DNA of 64,000 nt from Bremerella sp. P1 (GCF_028748185.1 NZ_CP118164.1:4117814-4181813), one strand, 5' to 3'. Positions 26,859-35,547 are shown, counted from the first letter of the stretch. Made by a program: numbers and translations. Notes: generated by a model not told the origin, from the letters alone.

Positions 26859-28129
26859 AGCTCCACATGATCGGCTGTAGCCACCACAACGCGAAGGTCG
26901 AAGTCCGCGAGCAGCTGGCCTTCACGCCAGAGCAGGCCAAGCAAGCCATGCTTCTGCTGCGAGAGCACTACCCCGATACCGAGTCGGTGATCCTCTCGAC
27001 CTGTAACCGAACCGAGTTTTACACCGCGGCGATCGATCCGACCAAGTTCCCCAGTCACCACGACATGGTCGACTTCCTGGCTCAGTTTCATCAACTGAAG
27101 TCGGAAGACATCTTCGACAACGTCCTGGAACGCACCGGCGAAGATGTCGTGCGGCACTTGTTCACGGTCGCGGCCAGTTTAGACAGCATGGTTGTGGGCG
27201 AGGCCCAGATCCTCTCGCAGGTCAAACAGGCCTACGAGATGGCGACCGATGCCGACTGCGCCGGAACGCTCACGCACAGCGTGTTTCAAGCGGCCATCCA
27301 CGTCGCCAAACGCGTCCACAACGAAACGAATATCCACCAGAAGCGGGTCAGCATTCCCAGCGTGGCCGTGGGTGAGTTCGCCTCGAGCATCTTCGACCGC
27401 TTCGACGATAAGAAGGTCCTGATCATCGGTGCCGGTGAGATGGGCGAAGAGACTCTCAATTACCTGCGTGACATGGGCGTGCGCGACTTTACGGTTGTGA
27501 ATCGCAACCTCGAACGGGGGCAGAAGCTGGCCGAAGCGTTCAACGCCGATGCGTTCCCCTGGACGGAACTCACGCGGCAGCTGGTGCGGGCCGACGTCGT
27601 CATCAGCACGACCGGAGCCAGCGAGCCGATCATTACGTACGAGCAATTCCAGGAAGTCGAATCGAAGCGCTATCAGAAGACGCTGTTCGTCCTCGATCTG
27701 GCTATCCCCCGCGACTTCGACTCGAAGATCGGCGACTGCGTAGGGGTCTACCTATTCTCGATCGACGACCTGCAGAAAGCGTGCGAGAAGAACCGCAAGG
27801 CCCGCGAGCTGGAATGGCCAAAGGCCGAGAAGATCGTTGAAAAAGAAACGGCCAAGTTCATGGCCGACCTGCACCACCGCGCGACCGGCCCGACGATCAA
27901 ACGCCTGAAGCAAGCCGCCGACGAACTGAAGCAGGACGAACTGAAGCGGCTGATGAACAAGATGGACGATCTCGATCCGAAGCTGCAAAAAGAGATCGAA
28001 CGCTCCTTCGATCGCCTGGTGAACAAGCTGCTACACCCACCGCTGGAATCGCTTCGCGATGACATCGAAAGCGGCGCCCAAGGTGGGCTGCTGGATGCCC
28101 TGAAGCGGTTGTTCCGTCTGTACGATTAG
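26855..28129 (+). CDS. hemA: Glutamyl-tRNA reductase
   Basis: A 424-residue enzyme reducing glutamyl-tRNA to glutamate-1-semialdehyde with NADPH, the first step of tetrapyrrole synthesis by the C5 route. The N-terminus has GCSHHNAKVEVRE, the catalytic cysteine lies in STCNRTEFY, and the signature GEAQILSQVKQAY follows. The NADPH-binding IIGAGEMGEETL is in the middle, and a helical dimerisation domain forms the end. Length is normal. It overlaps the upstream HemX-like gene by four bases and its 3' end overlaps the convergent membrane-protein gene by four bases. Confidence 0.97.
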   Translation: MKLHMIGCSHHNAKVEVREQLAFTPEQAKQAMLLLREHYPDTESVILSTCNRTEFYTAAIDPTKFPSHHDMVDFLAQFHQLKSEDIFDNVLERTGEDVVRHLFTVAASLDSMVVGEAQILSQVKQAYEMATDADCAGTLTHSVFQAAIHVAKRVHNETNIHQKRVSIPSVAVGEFASSIFDRFDDKKVLIIGAGEMGEETLNYLRDMGVRDFTVVNRNLERGQKLAEAFNADAFPWTELTRQLVRADVVISTTGASEPIITYEQFQEVESKRYQKTLFVLDLAIPRDFDSKIGDCVGVYLFSIDDLQKACEKNRKARELEWPKAEKIVEKETAKFMADLHHRATGPTIKRLKQAADELKQDELKRLMNKMDDLDPKLQKEIERSFDRLVNKLLHPPLESLRDDIESGAQGGLLDALKRLFRLYD

Positions 28130-28671
28130 ACAAAGCGGGCAATCGCGGTCATGAATCCCAGCACCATGGCAAGGTAGGCGATCGCACCCAGCAAGTTTCT
28201 TAAGGTCATCACGGGTGGAATCTCGCGTGGACCTTCCTCTCCGTAAGCATTCCAAAGTCGGTCAAACCAAACGTAGTTCATCTTTATCATGACTATGAAC
28301 AATATTGCGGTCGCAGGCAGGTAGACGAGCGAAGTGTAGAAGAGAACTTGTTCAACTACGCGAAATCTTTGCATGGATCCAGGAAAAGTTATTGCGGCCA
28401 AGAAGAGGTATGCGTGCATTATGGCTGCGGCTCCCAGTAAATAAATTGCACGCTTTGTTGCCCGGGGCGACTTGAAGAAGGTTGCTTCAAACTGAACGCT
28501 AATCAGGAAGAGATATCCAATCAAGAGAGCAAAAGGAAATAGGGGAAAGTCAAAAAGGTGCCACAAGATTGCATGGAGGATCAATGCGATGGGCGGCACG
28601 CACGCGACCATCATGATTAGCACAATGGCCTGAAGCCAGGCAGGTATCTTCAATTCAGATGAGTCAGTCAC
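28126..28671 (-). CDS. Small integral membrane protein of unknown function
   Basis: A 181-residue protein with five hydrophobic stretches: LQAIVLIMMVACVPPIALI, FPLFPFALLIGYLFLI, IYLLGAAAIMHAYLFLAA, LVYLPATAILFIVM and LLGAIAYLAMVLGFM. The N-terminus is short and polar. No motif points to a transporter or enzyme. Its stop overlaps the hemA stop by four bases on the opposite strand. Codon usage is slightly AT-richer than in hemA. I do not recognise the family. Confidence 0.7.
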   Translation of the reverse strand: MTDSSELKIPAWLQAIVLIMMVACVPPIALILHAILWHLFDFPLFPFALLIGYLFLISVQFEATFFKSPRATKRAIYLLGAAAIMHAYLFLAAITFPGSMQRFRVVEQVLFYTSLVYLPATAILFIVMIKMNYVWFDRLWNAYGEEGPREIPPVMTLRNLLGAIAYLAMVLGFMTAIARFV

Positions 28672-28720
28672 GGCGGTGTCTGCAGCGGACCAGGGGTGAT
28701 TAATTCGACTATCGTACCAA

Positions 28721-28753
28721 GAAACAAAAGCGGGCCGAACAAGTTCGGCCCGC
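28721..28753 (-). terminator. Intrinsic terminator downstream of the DUF932-like gene
   Basis: GCGGGCCGAAC (28730-28740) and GTTCGGCCCGC (28743-28753) are perfect 11-base arms with a 2-base loop. On the minus strand a CTTTTGTTTC tract follows. It likely ends transcripts from the gene with its stop at 28988. Confidence 0.7.
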
Positions 28754-28803
28754 CTTCGGGGTCACGGAGGAGAAACGGAATTGGATGGGTGGCGGCAATA
28801 TCA

Positions 28804-28850
28804 TGTCCCCTCTCCACCGTCCTCGGGGGAGAGGGATAGGGTGTGGGGGC
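28804..28850 (-). repeat. CCCTCACCC/CTCTCCC element, copy C (degenerate)
   Basis: GTCCCCTCTCCACCGTCCTC followed by GGGGGAGAGGGATAGGGTG. It has the same polarity as copies A and E. Confidence 0.8.
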
Positions 28851-28940
28851 GTCGCGTTTGTTTGAAGAGATTGCTTAGCTTGAGTTCTGGACAGACCTGG
28901 AAATTCGACGGGCGACTTTGTGCGATCTTTGCTCGATAAA

Positions 28941-28979
28941 CCCTCACCCTAACCCTCTCCCTGCGAGGGAGAGGGGACC
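28941..28979 (+). repeat. CCCTCACCC/CTCTCCC element, copy D
   Basis: CCCTCACCCTAACCCTCTCC, TGCGA, then GGGAGAGGGGACC. It lies 9 bases from the stop of the DUF932-like gene and is inverted relative to copy E on the other side of that gene. Confidence 0.88.
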
Positions 28980-28987
28980 AGATCTGT

Positions 28988-30061
28988 TTAGTTCAACATC
29001 GCGTTGGCGGGCTTCTCGTCCGAGACGAAGAAGTCGGCGAATTCCGAGCCTTCGCCGGCGGTGCCTTCCATGTCGTATTCGTCGGAGATCAAGCTGCCGA
29101 TGTAGGCTTGCAGCGTACGCGAGGCCGCTTCGTCGGCGTGATGCGTCGCGACTTCGCTGGCGAAGTTGACCAGGTCGTACACGCGGCACTTGGCTGGTAA
29201 CACGCGGAGACGCTTCTCGCTTAACGCATCCAGGTTGGTGAGCCCGTACATCTGATTCATGCGGCCGGTCAAGCGGTGGAAGTCGGTCAACACGTTGGGG
29301 CGATCGAACGACTTCGAGCGGTCCCAGCGGAACAGCAGCTTGTACAGCTTGTTGCATTCGTTGAGCGAAGCCCACGAGGTTTGCGAGCTTTCAAACCGTT
29401 GCCGTAGTCCGGCGTACCCTTCACCGTTGTCGTAGCTTTCCAGAGCCCGCGAGATGCAGTGCCCGATGTCCTTGCCCAGGCTGATGTCGCTGCGGAACGC
29501 CCGGCTGTAGCCGATCGCTCCGTTGCTGCACAGCATCCGCAGAAACGAAAGGTAGATCTTCGGTTGGCTGAAACCATCGATCGGGGTCTCCATCACGAAG
29601 CGATGCTTGAAGCGGTCGCCGCCGATTTCAAAGTCGCAGTCGCCGCTGCGAGGACGATGCGTGCTGGTGATGACCCCTTCGGTGTACTTGATGTCTTTCC
29701 CGTCGTACTGGTCGAGCAAGCCGCGAACTTCCTCGTGCGTAATCACGGGGCGTTTCGGATTGCTGACCGAAAGCAGTCGCGGCCCTTTCGCACCGCCCCG
29801 TTCCAGGCAGAAGCGAACCGAATCGTTGGGGGCCTTCTCCGAGATCCGCTGAAAGACTTCGCCATGATCGAAGTAGCGGAAGACGCTTTCCGAGAAGCCG
29901 AACCGCATGAACATCGACTTCCAGAATCGCTTCGTCGGCCGAAGCTTCTCGCCGTGCAGTTCGATGCCGGTCACGTTCACGCGGCCTGACTTCAGGTCTC
30001 GCTCGGCCTCGACACGAAAATCAGAAACGCGAGCATGTCCGTATTCAAAATTCCATCGCAT
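28988..30061 (-). CDS. DUF932-like protein
   Basis: A 357-residue soluble protein. The block LSFLRMLCSNGAIGYSRAF resembles the CSNG signature I associate with DUF932, a family of unknown function frequent on phages and plasmids. Other segments (NDSVRFCLERGG, FDRPNVLTDFHRL, RVYDLVNFASEVATHHAD) are unassigned. It is flanked by inverted CCCTCACCC elements (copies D and E) and lies 162 bases downstream of an SF2 helicase gene on the same strand, suggesting a functional pair. Family assignment is by pattern memory and should be confirmed with a profile search. Confidence 0.7.
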   Translation of the reverse strand: MRWNFEYGHARVSDFRVEAERDLKSGRVNVTGIELHGEKLRPTKRFWKSMFMRFGFSESVFRYFDHGEVFQRISEKAPNDSVRFCLERGGAKGPRLLSVSNPKRPVITHEEVRGLLDQYDGKDIKYTEGVITSTHRPRSGDCDFEIGGDRFKHRFVMETPIDGFSQPKIYLSFLRMLCSNGAIGYSRAFRSDISLGKDIGHCISRALESYDNGEGYAGLRQRFESSQTSWASLNECNKLYKLLFRWDRSKSFDRPNVLTDFHRLTGRMNQMYGLTNLDALSEKRLRVLPAKCRVYDLVNFASEVATHHADEAASRTLQAYIGSLISDEYDMEGTAGEGSEFADFFVSDEKPANAMLN

Positions 30062-30103
30062 GGTTCAGGGCTCCGGATGAGTTTTGACCTGGTTCTTGGG
30101 TCA

Positions 30104-30132
30104 GTGTGAAGTTTTCAGTGTTCAGTTTTCAG
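30104..30132 (+). repeat. GTTTTCAG dispersed repeat, copy 3
   Basis: GTGTGAAGTTTTCAGTG, then TTCAGTTTTCAG. It nearly matches the copy at 21935-21963, about 8 kb away. Confidence 0.75.
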
Positions 30133-30162
30133 TAGAGAGGGATTTGCTTTCAGCAACATCTG

Positions 30163-30202
30163 GTCCCCTCTCCCCTGAGGGGAGAGGGTTAGGGTGAGGG
30201 GC
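30163..30202 (-). repeat. CCCTCACCC/CTCTCCC element, copy E
   Basis: GTCCCCTCTCCCCTGA, then GGGGAGAGGGTTAGGGTGAG. It lies between the helicase and DUF932-like genes and is the inverted partner of copy D. Confidence 0.88.
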
Positions 30203-30223
30203 TAATCGCTTTCTGGTGAACGA

Positions 30224-31438
30224 TTAGAAGCGGTTCCGCCGCTGTTCCCACATCGGCCGCGTCTCTTTGAGTGCCGCGACCAGTTTGGGCAAGCGTACCT
30301 GGGTACCGGCGATCAGGCGTCGCGATCGCTGGCTGATCGCTTCGATCTGGCGGTTCATCTTCAAGCTGTTCCACTGATCGCCGGCCCACACGTACTGCTC
30401 GATGGCCGCGGCCGTTTTCAGAATCGGATGCGGCGTTTGTTGACATTGCACCACTTGCTTGAAGGGGTGACTGACGTGCTTGCGGAAGACTCGCCCGCAC
30501 ATTTGAATCGTGCAGGCCTTGCTCGATGGTCGACAGAAGACCGTCTTCAAATCAGGGCAGTCGAACCCTTCGGTCAAGATGTTCATGTTGATCAACACGG
30601 TGATCTTGCCAGAGATGAAGTCGGCCAGTTGCCGATCGCGGTCACTCTTGGCGGTGACAATCTCGCTGCGAATGCCGCGGAGCGTGAGCTCCTGTTGGCA
30701 TTCGACGCATTGGTCGTGGCGGTGGAAGAAGACGATGGACTTCCCCCACCGCTGGATGTCCGACGCGTAGGTCTCCGCGACGGCTCCCGGGGTATATTCA
30801 GGAATTGTGTAGTGGTGGTACTCGCTGAGGTAACCATCTTGAATCAGTTGATGGATGCCTGCGTCGCGGATGACATGATCGAAGCAAAGCTTGACGCGAT
30901 CGCCACGGAAGGGAGTCGCCGTGAGGCCCAAGATATATTGCGGGCGAATCGTGCAGTGCAGATTGGCCATGCTCATCGCGGCGTCGTGTTGGGCTTCGTC
31001 GACGATCAACATGTCGACCTTCGGTGGGTCCTTGTCGAACATCGAGATCAGCTCCAGCTTCACATCGAAGCCGCGAGCGATGTTCTCGGCCTGGGCTTGC
31101 GACAGAAGATTGCGTCGCATCGAAACCCAGCCGATCGACAGGCCGAAGTGCTTTTGCATCCACTGGGCGATTGCCAGGCCCATGACCGTCTTCCCGCTGC
31201 CCGTGGGACTTTCGATCAGGACCGAAGCACTCGACCCGGCAAATTCGTCAAACGGATCTGCGTCGGCACTCAACAGAGCTTGAATTGCTTTCGTCGCGAT
31301 GCGTACCTGGTACGGACGCGGCTGAGCATCGACACCCTCGAACAAATCTTCCAGTACGGCCAGTTCCGCAAATGCGGTCTTCGTTTCGGTCGACTCTTCG
31401 ATCCAATCACCCAGTTCCAGGCCAATTCCCAAAGCCAT
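30224..31438 (-). CDS. SF2 DEAD/DEAH-type helicase
   Basis: A 404-residue superfamily 2 helicase or translocase. Motif I is ESPTGSGKTVMG near residue 80, motif II is VDEAQHD, motif III-like is LTATPFRGD, and the C-terminal RecA domain has MNILTEGFDCPDL and CTIQMCGRVFRK (motifs V and VI). The Q-motif-like RPYQ precedes motif I. The arrangement is closest to the restriction/XPB-like DEAD groups. The ATG at 31438 with GGAGAGG upstream is preferred to earlier in-frame starts. No nuclease or methyltransferase domain is fused. It is followed by the DUF932-like gene on the same strand. Substrate and pathway are unknown. Confidence 0.85.
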   Translation of the reverse strand: MALGIGLELGDWIEESTETKTAFAELAVLEDLFEGVDAQPRPYQVRIATKAIQALLSADADPFDEFAGSSASVLIESPTGSGKTVMGLAIAQWMQKHFGLSIGWVSMRRNLLSQAQAENIARGFDVKLELISMFDKDPPKVDMLIVDEAQHDAAMSMANLHCTIRPQYILGLTATPFRGDRVKLCFDHVIRDAGIHQLIQDGYLSEYHHYTIPEYTPGAVAETYASDIQRWGKSIVFFHRHDQCVECQQELTLRGIRSEIVTAKSDRDRQLADFISGKITVLINMNILTEGFDCPDLKTVFCRPSSKACTIQMCGRVFRKHVSHPFKQVVQCQQTPHPILKTAAAIEQYVWAGDQWNSLKMNRQIEAISQRSRRLIAGTQVRLPKLVAALKETRPMWEQRRNRF

Positions 31439-31722
31439 GACAGACCTCTCCATATCTCGGCAACGTGATGTGTTTTGTGTCGTGTGCAGCCCGGCGGAAA
31501 ACCCTTTCCATCCGCGACACAAGTACTATCGATTAGGCGGGTGACACGTTGGGTCACCTGAATTTCAGGTGGGAAAAGTTTTTGAAAGAATTTGCCAGAG
31601 AGTGGCGTAACGTGTTAATTGCTTGTAGGTTACGTCGAAGATTCGGTTCGTTCGGAAAACGGACTGGTTCGCTTCTGTATACTGAAGCGAACTCGAAACA
31701 ACTCGACTGCTCGGAAAGCGAT

Positions 31723-32511
31723 ATGCGAAATCAATTTGTTTGGCTGGTGCTGGTAGTGCTCTTCCCGGGAGTTGCTTGGGGAGAAGAAGTTGATCCTGCC
31801 CAGGCTTCCCCCAAGGCCGTCGTCCAGGCAACGTTCAACGCGCTCTACGATTCCGACTTCGATCGGATCATTGCCCTGACGCATCCCAAGTCGAAGGAAG
31901 CGTACTCCAAGTTCTTGATGGAACTGTTCGCGAGCAATCCGCTCGACCCGGTCGTTGCCCATCACAAGCAGCAGCTGCATCCGATCGACACCAAAGAGAA
32001 AGTCAGCCAGGCCGGTCCCGATGCGGTGCTGAAGCAGAAGTATGAAAACACCTTTGGGGTGATTCCCAAGAAGCAGCTCCGTGAAAGTACGCCAGAGCTT
32101 GAGATCCTGGGTGTCATTAACGAGTCACCGGAACGCGCTCATGTCATCACACGTGCGGTGACGCTGCATGTGATCGAAGAGACTTGCCAGAAGGTCGACG
32201 GCAAGTGGTACATGCTGCTCGACGACGAAGTGCCGCGGATGTGGCGACATGCCCAGGCCATTCACGAGAAGCATCTTCCTGATCTCAAGAAGGTCGTTTC
32301 TAAGTTCGAGTCGGCCAAGGTTCTGGGGTATGTGCCGGACGGGAAAGATCACGTTCAAGCGTTGTGCCGGATTCAGGTTCAGGTCGCCGGCATTCCCTTC
32401 GAGGAGCTAAGCTGCTTCTCGGTTTACAAGGGAGAACTGGCCTGGGATCATCTCGACGATAAGGATCAGACCGAGTTGATCGCCGCATTGCGCGAGCGCT
32501 GGGGCATTTAG
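31723..32511 (+). CDS. Exported protein of unknown function
   Basis: A 262-residue protein with a short signal peptide (LVLVVLFPGVAWGEE). The ATG at 31723 was chosen; the frame runs upstream to 31549 but that part is not protein-like. The mature part begins SPKAVVQATFNALYDSDFD, which is typical of NTF2-like or DUF4878-type periplasmic proteins that start with an AV..F..AL..GD helix. ERAHVITRAVTLHVI and VDGKWYMLLDDE agree with that fold. The family call is tentative. It ends 4 bases before the convergent yraN stop. Confidence 0.72.
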   Translation: MRNQFVWLVLVVLFPGVAWGEEVDPAQASPKAVVQATFNALYDSDFDRIIALTHPKSKEAYSKFLMELFASNPLDPVVAHHKQQLHPIDTKEKVSQAGPDAVLKQKYENTFGVIPKKQLRESTPELEILGVINESPERAHVITRAVTLHVIEETCQKVDGKWYMLLDDEVPRMWRHAQAIHEKHLPDLKKVVSKFESAKVLGYVPDGKDHVQALCRIQVQVAGIPFEELSCFSVYKGELAWDHLDDKDQTELIAALRERWGI

Positions 32512-32515
32512 CGAT

Positions 32516-32929
32516 CTACGAAAACATCTGAAACTGCCCGGTCGGTTCGAAGGCGTTTTCGATATGCGTGAGCTTGGGCTTTGCTTTCTCTTCCGGCCAG
32601 ACGATCGCGATCACATCGAATCTCGCGGCACAGTTGCCCAGCAAATCGTGCCGTCGCATGTAGGCCAAGGCCGCACGGGTAAGACGCTGCTCTTTGTCTT
32701 GGTCGATCGCGTCGGTAGGCGTTCCTTTTGCTTCGCCTGACCGGGTTTTGACTTCGACGAAGACGATCGTCCGCTGCTGGACTGCAACGATATCGATCTC
32801 ACCCAGACGCGTTCGATCTTGCCTCGCGACGATCGTGTAGCCTTGGCGGCGAAGGTGACGGCACGCGAGCGATTCCCCTCGCTCGCCCAGTGACTTGGGT
32901 TTCCAGAAACTTCGCATCCAGGTCAGCAT
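32516..32929 (-). CDS. yraN: UPF0102 (YraN) family endonuclease-like protein
   Basis: A 137-residue protein with the restriction-endonuclease-like core typical of YraN: GERGESLACRHLRRQGY, RTRLGEIDIVA and FVEVKTRSG carry the E/D-x-K residues. Length (about 120-140) fits. YraN proteins are widespread and their role is unclear; a Holliday-junction or recombination function has been proposed by fold. The start is 12 bases after the amidase stop, so the two probably share a transcript. Confidence 0.92.
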   Translation of the reverse strand: MLTWMRSFWKPKSLGERGESLACRHLRRQGYTIVARQDRTRLGEIDIVAVQQRTIVFVEVKTRSGEAKGTPTDAIDQDKEQRLTRAALAYMRRHDLLGNCAARFDVIAIVWPEEKAKPKLTHIENAFEPTGQFQMFS

Positions 32930-32941
32930 GGTGCACCGCGG

Positions 32942-34534
32942 TTAGTCATTGCCAAACTGGGGAAGGTGAACGATATCGGGATAGTCCGGCAGCGTCCGGT
33001 AATGCGACTCTAAAGCTTCCATCACGTCCAGCACCTGGTCTTCCCGCCAGAAGCGACCGGCCACTTGCACGCCGATCGGAAGTCCCTCGCTGCCAGCTTC
33101 GATCTTGGCGGCCAGGCGTTCGCTCGCATCGAGCTTGCCGCGGCGATCGGAAGTTTCCCCAGCACGAACACGCGTCGCTGGCACGCTTCCGCAGGGAACG
33201 CCCAACAGATTCATCAAGACGCTGTAGCTGGCCGCCGGCATCATATCGACGGCACAATCGGGAAGCAGAGCCGGGGTGGCATGCGTCGGACAAAGGACCA
33301 CGTCGACGTTCGCTTCGTCCCACGCCTGAAAGACTTCGCGTACCTGTTGGACAGCCTGGTAGGTGATTTGCCACAGCGAGTTGGCCGAGCGAGGCCCCGA
33401 CGCTTGAAACAAAGACGACATCTTTTGCTTACCAAACGGAGCAAGGACCAGCATCGCGATCAGCGGCCGAATCCAACGCGGCAGGGCCGCCAGTCGTACC
33501 AGGCGGGCCACTTCGGGATCGAGCTTGCTTCCCTTGAGCATGCGACGGAAATCACGGCCGCCATCGGCGCTGGCAATCGCAAAGTACGACTTGAGGAGCT
33601 CGAGTGTTTTTGGTGGTTCTAACGTGACGATCGTCGCCCCGCGGGCCTCTAGCCCTTGAATGCCTTCGGCGATGGCTCGCTTCGCGGCAGGGCAGGGAGG
33701 AAAGAAACCATCGTCGGCATAAACGCCAACCCGCAGCGAACGGATGTCGGTGGAGGGCTGCGGATTGAAGCCTGATCGAGCGTCTTCCGCTTTGCTCCAA
33801 CGGGCATTCGGTTCCGTACGACAAAGTACGTGCATCGCCAGTCGCAGATCGGCCACATGACGGGCCATGGGGCCTGGCTGATATTCGAGCCACGCCATGC
33901 CGCGCAGGTTTTCGACGGCACCGCTACGATCCAGCCGCCGCGAGGTGGGTTTCAAACCAGCGACGCCGCAGAAATGGCTCGGCAGGCGAATGCTTCCTCC
34001 CAGGTCGCTTCCCAGGCCTAGCGCCGTACCACCAGCCGCCAGGATCGCGGCTTCGCCACCGCTGCTTCCACCGACGCTACGCCCCAGGTTCCACGGATTG
34101 TTGGTCGTGCCGAAGACCGGATTGCGCGTCTCGTGGATGATCATCATCTGCGGCACGTTGGTCATGCCCAGGACGATCCCGCCAGCATCGCGCAGCCGCG
34201 CGACGTGCAGGCCGTCGTTTGCATGCACGATCGGAGGCAGCGTCATGCCGAGCGTTGTCTTGCCACCAGCGACGAGAAAACACTCTTTGATCGAGATCGG
34301 CACCCCGCGCAGCGGTCGGCCTGCAAGCAGCGAAGGCTCATCATCCAGACGCTTGGCCGTAGTCTTTGCCCTATCGAAGAATGTTTCGGTCATCGCATGG
34401 ATGTGCGGATTGACCGTTTCGATGCGTTCGATATGTGCGTCGATCACCTCCGATGCGGAGACCTCGCGCGAAGCGATCAGGTGGGCCAGCTGAGCGGCGC
34501 CGTGCTGCCAGAGCTTGGGGGACGTTCGTTGCAT
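32942..34534 (-). CDS. Amidase signature family enzyme
   Basis: A 530-residue amidase with the Ser-cisSer-Lys triad: Lys in PISIKECF, the cis-Ser/Ser pair in GGSSGGEAAILAAG, and the nucleophile-region GSDLGGSIRLP. Members hydrolyse a wide range of amides; GatA is unlikely because no gatB or gatC is nearby and the C-terminus differs. Fatty-acid amide or peptide amide hydrolase is possible. No signal peptide is seen. Upstream of yraN on the same strand, it probably leads that operon. Confidence 0.9.
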   Translation of the reverse strand: MQRTSPKLWQHGAAQLAHLIASREVSASEVIDAHIERIETVNPHIHAMTETFFDRAKTTAKRLDDEPSLLAGRPLRGVPISIKECFLVAGGKTTLGMTLPPIVHANDGLHVARLRDAGGIVLGMTNVPQMMIIHETRNPVFGTTNNPWNLGRSVGGSSGGEAAILAAGGTALGLGSDLGGSIRLPSHFCGVAGLKPTSRRLDRSGAVENLRGMAWLEYQPGPMARHVADLRLAMHVLCRTEPNARWSKAEDARSGFNPQPSTDIRSLRVGVYADDGFFPPCPAAKRAIAEGIQGLEARGATIVTLEPPKTLELLKSYFAIASADGGRDFRRMLKGSKLDPEVARLVRLAALPRWIRPLIAMLVLAPFGKQKMSSLFQASGPRSANSLWQITYQAVQQVREVFQAWDEANVDVVLCPTHATPALLPDCAVDMMPAASYSVLMNLLGVPCGSVPATRVRAGETSDRRGKLDASERLAAKIEAGSEGLPIGVQVAGRFWREDQVLDVMEALESHYRTLPDYPDIVHLPQFGND

Positions 34535-34569
34535 GCTGTGATTTTAGCGAGGATGTCCCACCGTGTCTT

Positions 34570-34998
34570 TCACTCTGGCGACAACTTCGTGGGGCTCGCC
34601 CCAAGTTGACGATGGATCACCGCCAGTAGAAGCGTGCCGAGGCTGAATTGAAGCACCAAATAGGCGGTTTCCAGCAGAAACCAAGTCGACAGCGGAGCAA
34701 TCGGATGTTTCGCTGTCGCCGCCAGGACATGCATCGTCCAGTGATAGCCTCCCATCAGCAGGGCAAACGTAACCGCCCCACGAAAGAAAGCCATGCCGGC
34801 GCAAATTTTGGGATATAAGGCTGAGAGGATAATCCCTTGAAGTAGGATCGCGGCAAAACCGAACGCGATGATCGGCTCTTCGCGGTCAATGTAGCCGAGG
34901 TCCTCGTAAGTCTTTTGAAACAGGACCAGGTGCCAGACGTATGCCAGCGGGAACGTAACCATCAAATAGGCAAGCGTTCCCGCGATGATTTTCAGCAT
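34570..34998 (-). CDS. Small membrane protein at the end of the ArsR operon
   Basis: A 142-residue protein with four predicted transmembrane helices (IIAGTLAYLMVTFPLAYVW, IIAFGFAAILLQGIILSA, GAVTFALLMGGYHWTMHVL, LETAYLVLQFSLGTLLLAV). The ATG at 34998 is preferred to the in-frame start at 35118, which would lie inside the DinB gene. It is the last of four genes transcribed together (ArsR, AHSA1, DinB, this one), a combination that recurs around solvent or stress responses. Family not recognised with confidence. Confidence 0.75.
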   Translation of the reverse strand: MLKIIAGTLAYLMVTFPLAYVWHLVLFQKTYEDLGYIDREEPIIAFGFAAILLQGIILSALYPKICAGMAFFRGAVTFALLMGGYHWTMHVLAATAKHPIAPLSTWFLLETAYLVLQFSLGTLLLAVIHRQLGASPTKLSPE

Positions 34999-35015
34999 GA
35001 GTTGTATCCCTCGTT

Positions 35016-35516
35016 TTAGACCAACAGAGGTTCGCGTCCCAAGGCCGTCCGGCAGACGGCTGCCTGGCCGCGGTGGTTGGTCAGATGCAAGGCCATCGCA
35101 CCGAAGCATTGCCGCCACGTTCCGAATACCTCTTCGAAGTTCGGCGGTGGGTTCTTGCTGGGCTGATCCAACTGCTCTTCTGTGAGCGTTTCCAAGAGGG
35201 CGAACGCTTCCTCGTGCAGCGACTTGAACTGGGAGAGGATCTCTTCGTAGGCAGGGTACACCGCACCATCCGATTGAGGCTGCGAACCGCCTTGGAATAG
35301 TTCATTCCAATCGGCCAATGGGTTGGGCTTGCCTTGCATGATTTCCCACACCAGGAGACCAACGCTATGGGCCAGGTGGCCTGCGAGCCAGGTCGGGTGG
35401 TTGCCGCCGTGTGCGGTGGGCGGGGTCATAGGGGCATCTTGCAGGTCTTCCAGCAGCGGCAACGTGATTGAGTATGCCGTGCGCAGGGAATGCATCAGTT
35501 GTTGTTTCGATTCCAC
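35016..35516 (-). CDS. DinB-family protein
   Basis: A 166-residue four-helix bundle protein of the DinB/DfsB superfamily, which includes metal-dependent thiol transferases and damage-inducible proteins. The metal-binding pattern is seen as HPTWLAGHLAHSVGL near residue 40 (His), and HLTNHRGQAAV near the C-terminus (His pair). Located between the AHSA1 and membrane genes in the ArsR-led operon, with 31 and 17 bases spacing. A thiol-dependent detoxification role is an inference. Confidence 0.88.
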   Translation of the reverse strand: MESKQQLMHSLRTAYSITLPLLEDLQDAPMTPPTAHGGNHPTWLAGHLAHSVGLLVWEIMQGKPNPLADWNELFQGGSQPQSDGAVYPAYEEILSQFKSLHEEAFALLETLTEEQLDQPSKNPPPNFEEVFGTWRQCFGAMALHLTNHRGQAAVCRTALGREPLLV

Positions 35517-35547
35517 GAACGTGTTCCTTGGTTGAAGTAGTGAAGAA

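Larger units (their letters stand above)
28672..28987. other. Repeat-bearing intergenic region
   Basis: The 316 bases hold a terminator hairpin and two CCCTCACCC-type elements (copies C and D). I see no gene in it. Confidence 0.65.

Noticed and set aside
28941-30202. Insertion sequence or composite transposon around the DUF932-like gene
   Set aside because: The flanking inverted elements are members of a dispersed short family, no transposase is present, and I could not see target-site duplications.
30428-31468. 346-residue + strand open frame opposite the helicase
   Set aside because: Helicase motifs I, II, V and VI are on the minus strand; this frame is a shadow.
32942-34534. GatA subunit of the tRNA amidotransferase
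   Set aside because: The amidase signature is shared, but gatB/gatC are absent and the C-terminal half differs from what I expect of GatA.
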